From assembly GCF_003096575.1 (NCBI RefSeq), contig NZ_QEKT01000011.1, positions 1 to 38,181 of the forward strand: 38,181 nt of DNA, in the 5' to 3' direction. This document shows positions 6,683 through 13,938 of this stretch, piece by piece. A model generated the notes under the pieces. The model was not told the origin of the DNA and searched no databases. It saw only the letters and a program-made list of their open reading frames with translations. This stretch comes from Convivina intestini (GTDB taxonomy: Bacteria > Bacillota > Bacilli > Lactobacillales > Lactobacillaceae). The translations under genes were made by a program, and so were the position numbers. Numbering within the stretch: position 1 is the stretch's first letter; each line of letters begins with the position of its first letter.

Positions 6683-6775
6683 CATGTAGTGGTCTCCTTA
6701 TTTGGTATCATGGCCGCAACAGCAGCAGCCTTCTTTGGTGCTACTGCCCGCCGTGGTAAGAAGAATGAAATGTAA
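6683..6775 (+). pseudogene. Relic of an LPXTG protein: sorting-signal helix and positive tail only
   Basis: Directly after the transporter stop codon, an open frame with no start or RBS reads VVVSLFGIMAATAAAFFGAT then ARRGKKNEM and a TAA (6773-6775). A hydrophobic helix rich in Gly/Ala ending in RRGKK is exactly the C-terminal half of a sortase sorting signal. The LPXTG motif and the whole surface protein are missing: in this frame a TGA sits two codons upstream, where the transporter gene ends. A good terminator follows 20 bases later, as it would for the original gene. This is a deletion scar of a cell-wall-anchored protein gene. Confidence 0.65.
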
Positions 6776-6795
6776 TTAATTCTTCTGAGTAAATG

Positions 6796-6833
6796 AAAAG
6801 CACTAATCCTCAATGCGCAGGATTAGTGCTTTT
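6796..6833 (+). terminator. Terminator after the LPXTG relic
   Basis: A 15-bp perfect stem (6796-6810 with 6819-6833), loop CAATGCGC, A and T tracts on both sides. It probably now serves the AI-2E family gene. Confidence 0.9.
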
Positions 6834-6906
6834 CATGTTGGCAAAAAATATTAATAAAAAATAAAAAAAAATTAAAGCCAGTTCGTACTATTAATTAACG
6901 GGGCAA

Positions 6907-8427
6907 TTACTGGATGAAATGGTGACTTTGTAAGTACTGATGCGCCACCGTGGACGCCTTTTGCTTTTGAACAGTCACTTGATAATTCATCGTTTGCATT
7001 TCTTGCGTGGTCACTTGATTACTCAATCGTTTCAAACTTTTAACCACCTGTGGATGTGCCTTAGCAAAAGCCGTTTTCATCAAAGGCGCTGCCTGATAGG
7101 GTGGGAAGAAGTTGTTATTATCTTCCAGCACTTTAAGATTATATTCTTTAATTTCTGGATCAGTTGTGTAGGCATCCGTTACATCAACTTGTTTCGCATT
7201 TAAAGCCTGATAGCGTAGCGCAGGGGCCATTGTTTTAATACTGTCAAATTCCAGCCCATAAGTGCGCTTCAATCCCGGATAACCATCCGGCTGCCGATAA
7301 AAATCATCGTCAAAGGCCGCTTTAAAGTTCGATTGATTCGCTAAATCAGTAATGGTTTTTAGATGATACTGGTCAGCATCCCCAGCTCGTACCGTCAAAA
7401 CATAGCCGTTTTGATATTGCATTGGAGCTAAATAAGTTAGCTGGAACTTTTGTGCAAGTTGATCTTTAGCCAATTGGTAGGCTGTTTTAGGGTCATGGGG
7501 AATGGCACCATTTACCTTAGCTAGGGATTGAAGGGCCGTCCCAGTAAATTCTGGATAAATATCAATTTTGCCACTGTTTAAACCGTTGAACAAAAAGAAT
7601 GTATCACCAAAATTGGGCTTAATTTTCACCTGGGCCTGAGGATTATCTTGTTCAATTACTTGCTGATACATGTTAATCAAAATTTCCGGTTCGCCACCCA
7701 TTTTACCGGCAATTGTGATGGTTTCTTTGTTTGATCCACTAACCAAACTATAACCACCAATAAGGCAGCCGACTGTCAGTAATACCGCTAGACTAATCCC
7801 TAACAGCTTAATCGGCAACTTAGTAACTACTTTGATTAAATAGCTAAAGAACAGGGCCAAAAGGGCTGACAATAGTGCCCCAACTAATAACGCCTGATTA
7901 TTGTTAGTTTGAATGCCCAGTAAGATAAAGCTCCCCAAACCACCGCCACCAACTAAGGCTGCTAGGGTCGCTGTCCCAATAATCATCACCATGGCAATCC
8001 GAATCCCAGTTAAAATCATCGGCAAGGCTAGGGGCAGTTGAATACGAAACAGTTTAAAAGTTTTCGATAGGCCAAAAGCTTCTGCTGCTTCGGTTAATTG
8101 GGGATCGATATTGGTTAAGCCGGCATAGGTATTTGAAAAAACTGGCATGATTGCATATAAAACCAAGGCGATAATGGCTGGGGTCGTCCCAATCCCAACG
8201 ATGGGGATTAATAACCCCAAAATCGCCAAACTAGGAATGGTTTGCACAATACCGGCAATTTGTAGACAGACCTCACCCCAGCGGGGCCGGCCCATTAAAA
8301 CAATAGCTAAGGGCACTGCAATTACAATAGTAATTAACATGGCTACAAAAGAAATACTAATATGTTGCCCGAGCGCCTTGATAATATCTGCTTGGTTAGC
8401 ACTTAAATAGTTGATAAAAGCCGTCAT
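6907..8427 (-). CDS. Glycine betaine/carnitine/choline-type ABC transporter, permease fused to substrate-binding domain (506 aa)
   Basis: The N-terminal half (residues about 1-210) is a ProW/OpuCB-type permease with five or six helices and the EAA loop (EAAEAFGLSKTFKLFRIQLPLALP, near 112-135). A further helix (about 207-230) leads to an extracytoplasmic OpuC-type binding domain (about 235-506, starting ETITIAGKMGGEPEIL). The fused layout resembles Lactococcus BusAB and lactobacillar choline/betaine systems and imports osmoprotectants such as quaternary ammonium compounds. The ATPase gene is four bases upstream on the same strand, with the TetR regulator ahead of it, making one operon. Which solute is bound cannot be read directly; no signal peptide cleavage is needed. 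Confidence 0.92.
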   Translation of the reverse strand: MTAFINYLSANQADIIKALGQHISISFVAMLITIVIAVPLAIVLMGRPRWGEVCLQIAGIVQTIPSLAILGLLIPIVGIGTTPAIIALVLYAIMPVFSNTYAGLTNIDPQLTEAAEAFGLSKTFKLFRIQLPLALPMILTGIRIAMVMIIGTATLAALVGGGGLGSFILLGIQTNNNQALLVGALLSALLALFFSYLIKVVTKLPIKLLGISLAVLLTVGCLIGGYSLVSGSNKETITIAGKMGGEPEILINMYQQVIEQDNPQAQVKIKPNFGDTFFLFNGLNSGKIDIYPEFTGTALQSLAKVNGAIPHDPKTAYQLAKDQLAQKFQLTYLAPMQYQNGYVLTVRAGDADQYHLKTITDLANQSNFKAAFDDDFYRQPDGYPGLKRTYGLEFDSIKTMAPALRYQALNAKQVDVTDAYTTDPEIKEYNLKVLEDNNNFFPPYQAAPLMKTAFAKAHPQVVKSLKRLSNQVTTQEMQTMNYQVTVQKQKASTVAHQYLQSHHFIQ

Positions 8428-8431
8428 CAGG

Positions 8432-9355
8432 TCAATCCTCCGCCTGTTGTGCCAAATAGGTACCTAAGTCGGCCATTGTCAATGACCGATTACCAATAAC
8501 CACTTCTGGTGCCTGTTGCAAAGCTTGCGCCAGTTCGTAAATGGTCGCCTGAAGCGCTATTGGACTGGCACTTTGCTGACTAGGCTGTCCCAGTCCCGCT
8601 GCCAACACATCCTTGACTAGCGGTACTTTGGCTTGATAATCATCAAAAAAGTCAGCCACAAATTGATTGGCAGGATATTTTTGAATTTGATCGGGTCGGC
8701 CAACCTGTTGAATTTGCCCGTCTTTTAAAACCGCCAAACGGGTTGCCAAATGTAATGCTTCTTGCATATCATGGGTCACAAAAACAATCGTCATTTGAAA
8801 TTCCTGATGTAAATCAATCAGTAAATTTTGTAACTGTTTTCTAGAAAGAGGGTCTAAGGCACTGAAAGATTCATCCATTAAGATAATTTTAGGATTAAAA
8901 ATCAAGGCTCGGACAATCCCGACTCGTTGAGCTTCGCCACCCGATAATTCCTTAGGCAAACGATTCATAAAAACATCAGGATCTAAAGATACTCGCATTA
9001 GCATCTGACGAATCCGATCATCCTGCTCAGCCTTACTCAAGGCTTGCGCGTTAAGTGTCACAGCAATATTTTGAGCGACAGTCAAATTAGGGAATAAAGC
9101 CCCCGATTGGAGCACATAGCCGATTTGATGGCGTAAGTCGTTGATGTCTTTTACCTGACTAATATCCTGGCCATCAACCTCTATGCGCCCAACCGTTGGC
9201 GTGTTTAAGCGATTAATCATTTTCAATAATGTTGTCTTCCCACTACCAGAGGGGCCCACCAGGACAAAGAGTTCGTGACTATCAATGGCTAAATTAATCT
9301 GATTGAGTGCCAGCTTTCCTTGGTAACTTTTACTAATATTTTTAAATGTAATCAT
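8432..9355 (-). CDS. opuCA: Osmoprotectant ABC transporter ATPase, OpuCA/ProV-like (307 aa)
   Basis: Cytoplasmic ATPase powering the fused permease downstream. Walker A is GPSGSGKTT (residues 34-42), the signature LSGGEAQRVGIVRAL is near 136-150, Walker B ILMDES is near 157-162, and the switch His is in FVTHDM. This matches the QAT family ATPases. The usual C-terminal pair of CBS domains, which sense ionic strength in OpuA/ProV, is not complete here: only about 70 residues follow the ATPase core. It is therefore shorter than osmo-gated members, and activity may be controlled mainly by transcription. It overlaps nothing but is only four bases from the permease gene and 23 from the regulator gene. 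Confidence 0.93.
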   Translation of the reverse strand: MITFKNISKSYQGKLALNQINLAIDSHELFVLVGPSGSGKTTLLKMINRLNTPTVGRIEVDGQDISQVKDINDLRHQIGYVLQSGALFPNLTVAQNIAVTLNAQALSKAEQDDRIRQMLMRVSLDPDVFMNRLPKELSGGEAQRVGIVRALIFNPKIILMDESFSALDPLSRKQLQNLLIDLHQEFQMTIVFVTHDMQEALHLATRLAVLKDGQIQQVGRPDQIQKYPANQFVADFFDDYQAKVPLVKDVLAAGLGQPSQQSASPIALQATIYELAQALQQAPEVVIGNRSLTMADLGTYLAQQAED

Positions 9356-9378
9356 GGTTTTCCCTTATTCCATCTAGT

Positions 9379-9930
9379 CTATTGCTGTGTAATTACCTGT
9401 AAGTGTTGATTTAACCGATGAGCCATCAATTGTACTTCGGCAGCGGTTTGCTGAAAATCTCGTTGAGTCCAATAAATAATAATATTACTAATACCACCAC
9501 TACCAAAATAGTAGATCAAATCATTACTATCTACATTATCCATTGGTAGGAGACTCTGATCAGTATGGGTCAATAAAACTTGCTGTACAAGGTATAGCTT
9601 GTGATTGTCAGCTAGCATCTTTAAAAAGCTAGCCTGATGCTGACAAAAATTAAATACCGCCACTATCAGCAATTCAAAATTCTGCGGTTGTTGCTTCTGA
9701 ATGAACTGATAAAGTCTTACAACAAAATGATCCACCTTTAGCTGAAGCAATTCATCCACTGACTGAAAATGACGATAAAAAGTTCGCCGTGATACACCCG
9801 CAGCTTGGCTAACGGAACTAATCGTTATATTTTGATAGGACCTTTGCGCCATCTCCTGACTAAGCCCTGTCAGCAATAATTCTACAGTCTGATTAACCTG
9901 TTGTTGCCGCTTGATTGGCTTATCTGTCAT
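9379..9930 (-). CDS. TetR/AcrR-family regulator of the osmoprotectant operon (183 aa)
   Basis: An N-terminal TetR helix-turn-helix (residues about 15-60) with ITISSVSQAAGVSRRTFYRHF, the standard recognition region of the family, followed by an all-helical ligand-binding domain with a TetR_C-type layout as in DhaS-like regulators. As first gene of the operon it probably regulates the transporter genes behind it and itself. Direct repeats CAGTAT-TAG-CAGTAT (9977-9991) lie between it and the divergent gene and might be part of its operator, but a clear palindrome is not visible. The ligand is unknown. Confidence 0.88.
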   Translation of the reverse strand: MTDKPIKRQQQVNQTVELLLTGLSQEMAQRSYQNITISSVSQAAGVSRRTFYRHFQSVDELLQLKVDHFVVRLYQFIQKQQPQNFELLIVAVFNFCQHQASFLKMLADNHKLYLVQQVLLTHTDQSLLPMDNVDSNDLIYYFGSGGISNIIIYWTQRDFQQTAAEVQLMAHRLNQHLQVITQQ

Positions 9931-9988
9931 AAATTTCCTCTAATTGTATCACTTAGACTAATATGCTTTTTTTCTTCAGTATTAGCAG

Positions 9989-9994
9989 TATAAT
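9989..9994 (+). promoter_or_regulatory. -10 box of the 10038 gene within a divergent promoter region
   Basis: TATAAT at 9989-9994 serves the rightward gene. On the opposite strand TACAAT lies close to the TetR gene start. The direct repeat CAGTAT overlaps the rightward -10, so both genes could be controlled together. Confidence 0.45.
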
Positions 9995-10037
9995 TCAAGA
10001 AAATAAAAGATACAAATGAGACAGTTAAGGAGAATAA

Positions 10038-10886
10038 ATGATGACTGATTATCAAATTAAATTTACTGTAGACGGACAAGTTATTACTGAAAAAGAAATT
10101 CATGCTATGGAACTAAGCCGTTACCATAAAGTTTTTCATGAATTTAGTGAAAAAAAGATTGTAATTCGCCTAGATGAACGACCACTTTCCCTAGACGAAT
10201 GTCTAGCTTTATCGCTCGATGATGCTAAAGAAGCTTTAGCCGAAACTAAAGAGGCAATTGGTAAAGGCGGCATGCTGGCTTATTATCACGATGAAATTCA
10301 ATCCTCAGATCAAATGTGGACCGAAATCGCCAGCCAGGCCAATGCGAATGACCCTTTACAAGAAGCCATTGTTGAAGTTGAGACCGAGAATATTTCTCTG
10401 ATTCAATTCATGCTTTTCAATCAATCCTTAGCCAAAGAAAATAATCTTTATCTCCCTTCCAAAATTCATCCGGAACATTATTATTTCGATGCCGGTAAGG
10501 GTGGCACCCAAACAATCGTCGAAACCTTTGGTATGTACCGCAATCCTTCTTATCTTCACCTAGTGCCGGGTAATGACATCCCTAAACCAATTCCAACTGA
10601 TGCCGATACTTCACTAACCATGATTGGTAAAACGCTGTTGGCTGATAATATGATGAATACCAAAATTATCGGTATGCACCAATTAAAAAATAAGCCCAAC
10701 GGTATGAAAGTTAAGTTAGGAGTTTTCCTACCTCAATCAGCACCTAAAGAAATTTTAGAAGGACATAAATGGCATCTAATGGTTGAATTTAATAATGGCC
10801 TACACATTGCTGCTACTAAACAACCAACTTTCATGCAAAAATTAATTTTGCCATTGATCATCAAGCATATGGCTAAAAAAGCTTAA
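10038..10886 (+). CDS. Conserved uncharacterised cytoplasmic protein (282 aa)
   Basis: A soluble protein without signal peptide or membrane helices. I recognise it only as a kind of protein seen in lactobacilli, not by function. The N-terminal part is highly charged (residues 1-75) and the middle contains YYFDAGKGGTQTIVETFGMY (about 148-167), which looks like a structured loop. The tail is basic and helical (MQKLILPLIIKHMAKKA). Two ATGs in a row are possible starts; the second (10041) is better spaced from AAGGAG (10027-10032), so the true protein may be 281 residues. It is divergent from the TetR gene and may share its control region; a convergent terminator ends it. Confidence 0.8.
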   Translation: MMTDYQIKFTVDGQVITEKEIHAMELSRYHKVFHEFSEKKIVIRLDERPLSLDECLALSLDDAKEALAETKEAIGKGGMLAYYHDEIQSSDQMWTEIASQANANDPLQEAIVEVETENISLIQFMLFNQSLAKENNLYLPSKIHPEHYYFDAGKGGTQTIVETFGMYRNPSYLHLVPGNDIPKPIPTDADTSLTMIGKTLLADNMMNTKIIGMHQLKNKPNGMKVKLGVFLPQSAPKEILEGHKWHLMVEFNNGLHIAATKQPTFMQKLILPLIIKHMAKKA

Positions 10887-10897
10887 TATAACAGTAT

Positions 10898-10932
10898 AAA
10901 AGGCGTTCTAATTAAGAACGCCTCTGATGTTT
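10898..10932. terminator. Bidirectional terminator between convergent genes
   Basis: A 9-bp stem (10901-10909 with 10915-10923), loop AATTA. T-rich flanks on both strands serve the rightward unknown gene and the leftward degV-family gene. Confidence 0.8.
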
Positions 10933-11818
10933 ATTTTTCAACCATACTTTCCCAATCCCTAGTCCAAATCAGGGCCATGGCACCATCCCCAGTATGTACC
11001 CCAATCACGGGATCCATACTGGAACGTTCAAAGGCCACGGCTGGGTATTCCTGTTTAAATTCCTTTAACCACTTATCACCTAATTTAGGATTATTCCCGT
11101 CGACAACGTAAGCCCGAACGGGATAATCTACCTGACTCAAATACTGGTTAAAAGCAGCTTGGATTTCTTTACGAGCTCCACTCATCTTACGTGCCTTACC
11201 AACGGCACCAATTTTTCCTTCGCCATTAACGTCAAAGGCTAGCAAAGGCTTGATGTTCAATAAGCCACCAATCAAAGCTTGCCCCCGTGATAGCCGCCCA
11301 GTCCGCTTTAAGTGGGAAATATCATTAACAACAAAACGCACATCGGTACTGGCTCTTAATTCACCCAGGGCTGCCAAAATAGCTGACATATCCGCTCCTT
11401 GATCCGCCAAAACCGAAGCCAAAATAGCCTGCTCACCGGCTGCCATATTGGTCAAGCGTGAATCCCAAACTTGAACATCATCCAAACCATCAAAATCAGT
11501 CGCAACCAGTTTAGCTGTTTGATAGGCACCAGAAATACCAGATGAAAGGGTGATGATCACAGCTTCCTTGTAACCAGCTGATTTAGCTTCATTCAAAACC
11601 TCTTCCCACTGGCCTGGAGTCGGTTGTGAAGTCGTTGGTAGTTCTTTGCGTTCTTTAATCATCTCAACCAATTGACCCAAGTCATGAATGTCACGGTCGC
11701 CTAAATAGGTCTCTTGACCAAATAAAATGGGCACATTCACTTGAAAAATATGATAGTGGTTACGCTTTTCAGCCGGTAGGGCGGCTGATGAATCCACAAT
11801 AACTGCTATTTTCTGCAT
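10931..11818 (-). CDS. DegV-family fatty-acid-binding protein (295 aa)
   Basis: It opens with MQKIAVIVDSSAALP, the DegV signature (DSSxxLP), and has the conserved TSQPTPGQWEE stretch (near residues 59-69), then SSGISGAYQTA (about 92-102) and RTGRLSRGQALIGGLLNIKP (about 171-190). The family binds a single fatty acid between two alpha/beta domains; in Staphylococcus aureus homologues (FakB) deliver fatty acids to the kinase FakA. Whether this one serves a Fak kinase cannot be told because no kinase gene is nearby. AGGAG lies close upstream of the ATG. The crcB pair lies 19 bases upstream on the same strand, so they may be co-transcribed. Confidence 0.93.
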   Translation of the reverse strand: MQKIAVIVDSSAALPAEKRNHYHIFQVNVPILFGQETYLGDRDIHDLGQLVEMIKERKELPTTSQPTPGQWEEVLNEAKSAGYKEAVIITLSSGISGAYQTAKLVATDFDGLDDVQVWDSRLTNMAAGEQAILASVLADQGADMSAILAALGELRASTDVRFVVNDISHLKRTGRLSRGQALIGGLLNIKPLLAFDVNGEGKIGAVGKARKMSGARKEIQAAFNQYLSQVDYPVRAYVVDGNNPKLGDKWLKEFKQEYPAVAFERSSMDPVIGVHTGDGAMALIWTRDWESMVEK

Positions 11819-11837
11819 GTTAAACTCCTAATTTACA

Positions 11838-12188
11838 CTAAATAAAATATTGCCCACACCAATGTCCGAAATAAAAGCTTAGTAAACCAGCAGCAATTTG
11901 TACTAAAAGATAGATTAACCGCTGCTTAAAACTATTCTTTGATAAAGCTTGGGTCATCATCGTACTAAAGGTTGTTAAGCCCCCTAAAAGGCCGGTTCCC
12001 AAAAAATTAAAGACTAGTCCACTGGGCTGGGTGGTCCACACAAAGCCCATCGCTAAAGCCCCCAAGACATTGACCAGCCATATTGCAGTAAAGATTTGGT
12101 AACTACTAGGCCAAAAATAAAGCACAAGATAGCGTAGGGCCGCACCTAATCCCGCACCAAAGGCTACTGGTAACAAATACTTAAGCAT
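11838..12188 (-). CDS. crcB: Fluoride channel subunit CrcB/Fluc (116 aa)
   Basis: A small four-helix membrane protein with the Fluc pore motif GGLTTFSTMMTQ (about residues 69-80) and the N-terminal GAGLGAALRYL. Fluc proteins are dual-topology dimers that let fluoride leave the cytoplasm. Here, as in many Gram-positives, two genes overlap by eight bases and probably make an antiparallel heterodimer. I looked for a fluoride riboswitch in the region ahead of the pair and saw none. Confidence 0.93.
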   Translation of the reverse strand: MLKYLLPVAFGAGLGAALRYLVLYFWPSSYQIFTAIWLVNVLGALAMGFVWTTQPSGLVFNFLGTGLLGGLTTFSTMMTQALSKNSFKQRLIYLLVQIAAGLLSFYFGHWCGQYFI

Positions 12189-12570
12189 GTTGACCCCCTA
12201 AAGGTTTTACTAACCACTGGCCCAACTCAACCATCAGCCAACCACCCAGAATGGTGGTCACTAAGTACAAGACAGCCCATAGGGGCCGTTGCTGATAGAT
12301 TTGTAAAATCATCGTACTAAAAGTGGTATAGCCCCCAATCATGCCGGTGCCAATAAAACTTTGCCATAGACGCGCTACATCCTGATGTTTAGCAATCCAA
12401 GCCCCTAAATAAGCCAGGGCTAAACAGCCAGTCCAATTAATGACGATGGTCATCACCGGCCAGTGTCCCCATCCCGGGAGCATACTCAACAAAAAGCGCA
12501 GGCCACCACCCACAAAACCGCCGGCAAAAACCGTTATTAGTTCAATTAATACTTTTTTATTGGTCTCCAT
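12181..12570 (-). CDS. crcB: Fluoride channel subunit CrcB/Fluc (129 aa)
   Basis: The first of the two Fluc genes. Four helices, GGFVGGGLRFLL near the N-terminus (residues 17-28) and GGYTTFSTMILQ (about 79-90) match the conserved pore residues of the family. It ends inside the start of its partner. The ribosome binding site is weak (TTAAG five bases ahead), so translation may be low. It lies divergent to the Trp-type transporter operon, with about 110 bases between its start and the -35 of that operon. Confidence 0.93.
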   Translation of the reverse strand: METNKKVLIELITVFAGGFVGGGLRFLLSMLPGWGHWPVMTIVINWTGCLALAYLGAWIAKHQDVARLWQSFIGTGMIGGYTTFSTMILQIYQQRPLWAVLYLVTTILGGWLMVELGQWLVKPLGGQHA

Positions 12571-12678
12571 TACTTAAGTTCTTTCATTAACATGCCAAAA
12601 CTAGGCAATTTAGCTGGACTTAATCAGTACACTTTAAGGCCAAACCGGGCAATAGTCAAGCTACACCAGCCTTTTTAC

Positions 12679-12718
12679 TTGACAAACCCTACCAACTTGG
12701 GTAGCCTTAGCTTATATT
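12679..12718 (+). promoter_or_regulatory. Promoter of the Trp-type transporter operon
   Basis: TTGACA (12679-12684) is a consensus -35. At 17 bases spacing the -10 would be TAGCCT (12702-12707); the better-looking TATATT (12713-12718) is too far away. The first choice puts the start of the transcript about 20 bases before the leader peptide, which fits. An inverted repeat CTACC/GGTAG (12689-12704) lies between the two boxes and could bind a regulator. Confidence 0.5.
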
Positions 12719-12735
12719 ATTGATTGGAGCAAGAC

Positions 12736-12783
12736 ATGGGAGTAATTAAGTTCAACTTAGTTCGTCAATGGTGGCGTCAGTAA
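12736..12783 (+). CDS. Leader peptide with tandem Trp codons (15 aa)
   Basis: ATG at 12736, six bases after GGAG (12726-12729), opens a 15-codon frame reading MGVIKFNLVRQWWRQ and ending in TAA at 12781-12783. Two adjacent TGG codons (12769-12774) lie four codons before the stop. Trp is the rarest residue in most proteins, so a WW pair in a tiny translated frame directly ahead of terminator-like hairpins and a predicted Trp transporter is the classic sign of ribosome-mediated attenuation: when charged tRNA-Trp is scarce, the ribosome stalls at these codons and alters RNA folding downstream. I infer the mechanism; the reading frame, RBS and codons are directly visible. Confidence 0.75.
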   Translation: MGVIKFNLVRQWWRQ

Positions 12784-12927
12784 GGCAGCTTTCCTTTTAA
12801 GGTGAGCTGTGGCAATTTATTTTGTCCTGACGGCTCTTTACCATGTTCTTGGTCTGTTGGGAAACATCCCAGCAGGCCTTTCTTTTAGACTTTGGAGCCC
12901 GACTGGGTGTTCAAAGTCTTTTATTTT
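12775..12927 (+). promoter_or_regulatory. Attenuator: paired hairpins and two terminator-like hairpins
   Basis: The arm CGTCAG (12775-12780) overlaps the last codons of the leader peptide and pairs with CTGACG (12827-12832); inside this lies a second stem CAGCT/AGCTG (12786-12790 with 12805-12809) capped by CCTT/AAGG. Next comes a strong terminator: 12851-12861 pairs with 12868-12878, followed by TTTCTTTT. A second terminator-like hairpin (12887-12894 with 12912-12919, inner GCCC/GGGT) ends in TTTATTTT immediately before the RBS of the transporter gene. A ribosome stalled on the Trp codons would cover the first arm and free the second. Which pairing then prevents termination is not obvious; GGCTC (12832-12836) with GAGCC (12895-12899) is one candidate. 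There is no T-box sequence. Confidence 0.65.
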
Positions 12928-12939
12928 GGGAGAAAACGA

Positions 12940-13938
12940 ATGAATAAACGTTTGTTAAGCAGTATTGTCATTGTGGCCGGCTTTTTAGTCTTTGCCTTCT
13001 TTCAAGGTAGCCATTCAGCCAATAGTCAGGCTAAAATCCCCAAGGTTGGTATTTTACAGTTAGTAACTCACCCAGCCTTGGATGAAATCCACCAAGGAAT
13101 CGTAGCAGGGCTAAAGCATGAGGGTTATGTAAACGGCAAATCTGTCAAAATTGACTATCAAAATGCTCAAGCTAACCAAGCTAATTTAAAAACAATGGCT
13201 CAAAACTTCATCAACCAGGGTGATAATTTAACCATTGGGATTGCCACACCAGCCGTCCTTTCCCTAGCCAAGGCTGCCAATGGCCAAAGTCCGGTTATTC
13301 TAGCCGGTATCACTGATCCAGTGGGGGCTAAGTTAGTTAAATCGATTGATAAGCCGGGGGCCAATATTACTGGTACTTCTGGTGACTCTCCCTTGGCTGC
13401 ACATCTAGATGTCATTAAAAAAGTTGCTCCTCAAGCTAAGACCTTGGGTATTATTTATACTTCTTCTGATCATGGTGGTACTTATCACGCTAAAAAAATG
13501 GAAAAACTAGCCCAAGCACAGGGCATGCAGGTCAAAATGTATACGATTGCTAGCACCAATGATATGCAACAGGTTGCTGAAACCATGGCCGGACAAGTTG
13601 ATGTTGTTTACGCTCCCCAAGATAACGGGGTGGCTAGTGCCATGAAAACTTTGATTAGTGCCACCAATCAAGCCAAAATTCCAGTCATCCCCGCCACTGA
13701 TACCATGGTTAAAGATGGTGGGATCGCCACCATGTCGGTTAGCCAATTTGATATTGGTTACCAAGCTGGTCTAATGGCTGGAAAGGTCTTGAAAGGACAA
13801 AATCCAGCTACCATGCCTGTCCACGCAGTTACCAAGGGTAGTCTCGTAGTCAATACCAAAGAGGCCCAGCTACTAGGGATTGATTTACCGGCTAATATGG
13901 TCCAAGAAGCTCAAGAACATGGGGAGGTTATCCAATGA
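12940..13938 (+). CDS. trpX: TrpX-type ABC transporter substrate-binding protein (332 aa)
   Basis: A periplasmic-binding-protein-like protein of the COG2984 family (ABC_sub_bind). Start chosen at 12940 with GGGAG seven bases upstream; a longer frame upstream runs through the attenuator hairpin and is not credible. The N-terminal hydrophobic segment (residues 4-20) has no Cys, so this is a signal anchor or cleaved signal and not a lipoprotein as most Gram-positive binding proteins are. The mature part begins IPKVGILQLVTHPALDEI and has conserved GITDPVGAKLV (near 125-135) and YAPQDNGVASA. Streptococcal homologues are TrpX proteins predicted to carry tryptophan; the WW leader peptide supports that here. 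The permease start overlaps its stop. Confidence 0.88.
   Translation: MNKRLLSSIVIVAGFLVFAFFQGSHSANSQAKIPKVGILQLVTHPALDEIHQGIVAGLKHEGYVNGKSVKIDYQNAQANQANLKTMAQNFINQGDNLTIGIATPAVLSLAKAANGQSPVILAGITDPVGAKLVKSIDKPGANITGTSGDSPLAAHLDVIKKVAPQAKTLGIIYTSSDHGGTYHAKKMEKLAQAQGMQVKMYTIASTNDMQQVAETMAGQVDVVYAPQDNGVASAMKTLISATNQAKIPVIPATDTMVKDGGIATMSVSQFDIGYQAGLMAGKVLKGQNPATMPVHAVTKGSLVVNTKEAQLLGIDLPANMVQEAQEHGEVIQ

Noticed and set aside
12571-12678. Fluoride riboswitch ahead of the crcB pair
   Set aside because: The expected conserved GC-rich pseudoknot elements are not visible on the leftward strand.
12775-12927. T-box or known metabolite riboswitch for the Trp-type operon
   Set aside because: No AGGGTGGNACC-like T-box sequence or stem I elements, and no riboswitch consensus I know fits; the Trp-codon leader peptide explains the structure better.
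13200-13415. Leftward open frames inside trpX, trpY, hicDH-like, tyrS, gyrB and gyrA genes
   Set aside because: All lie antisense to strongly supported genes, lack ribosome binding sites and have no family resemblance.
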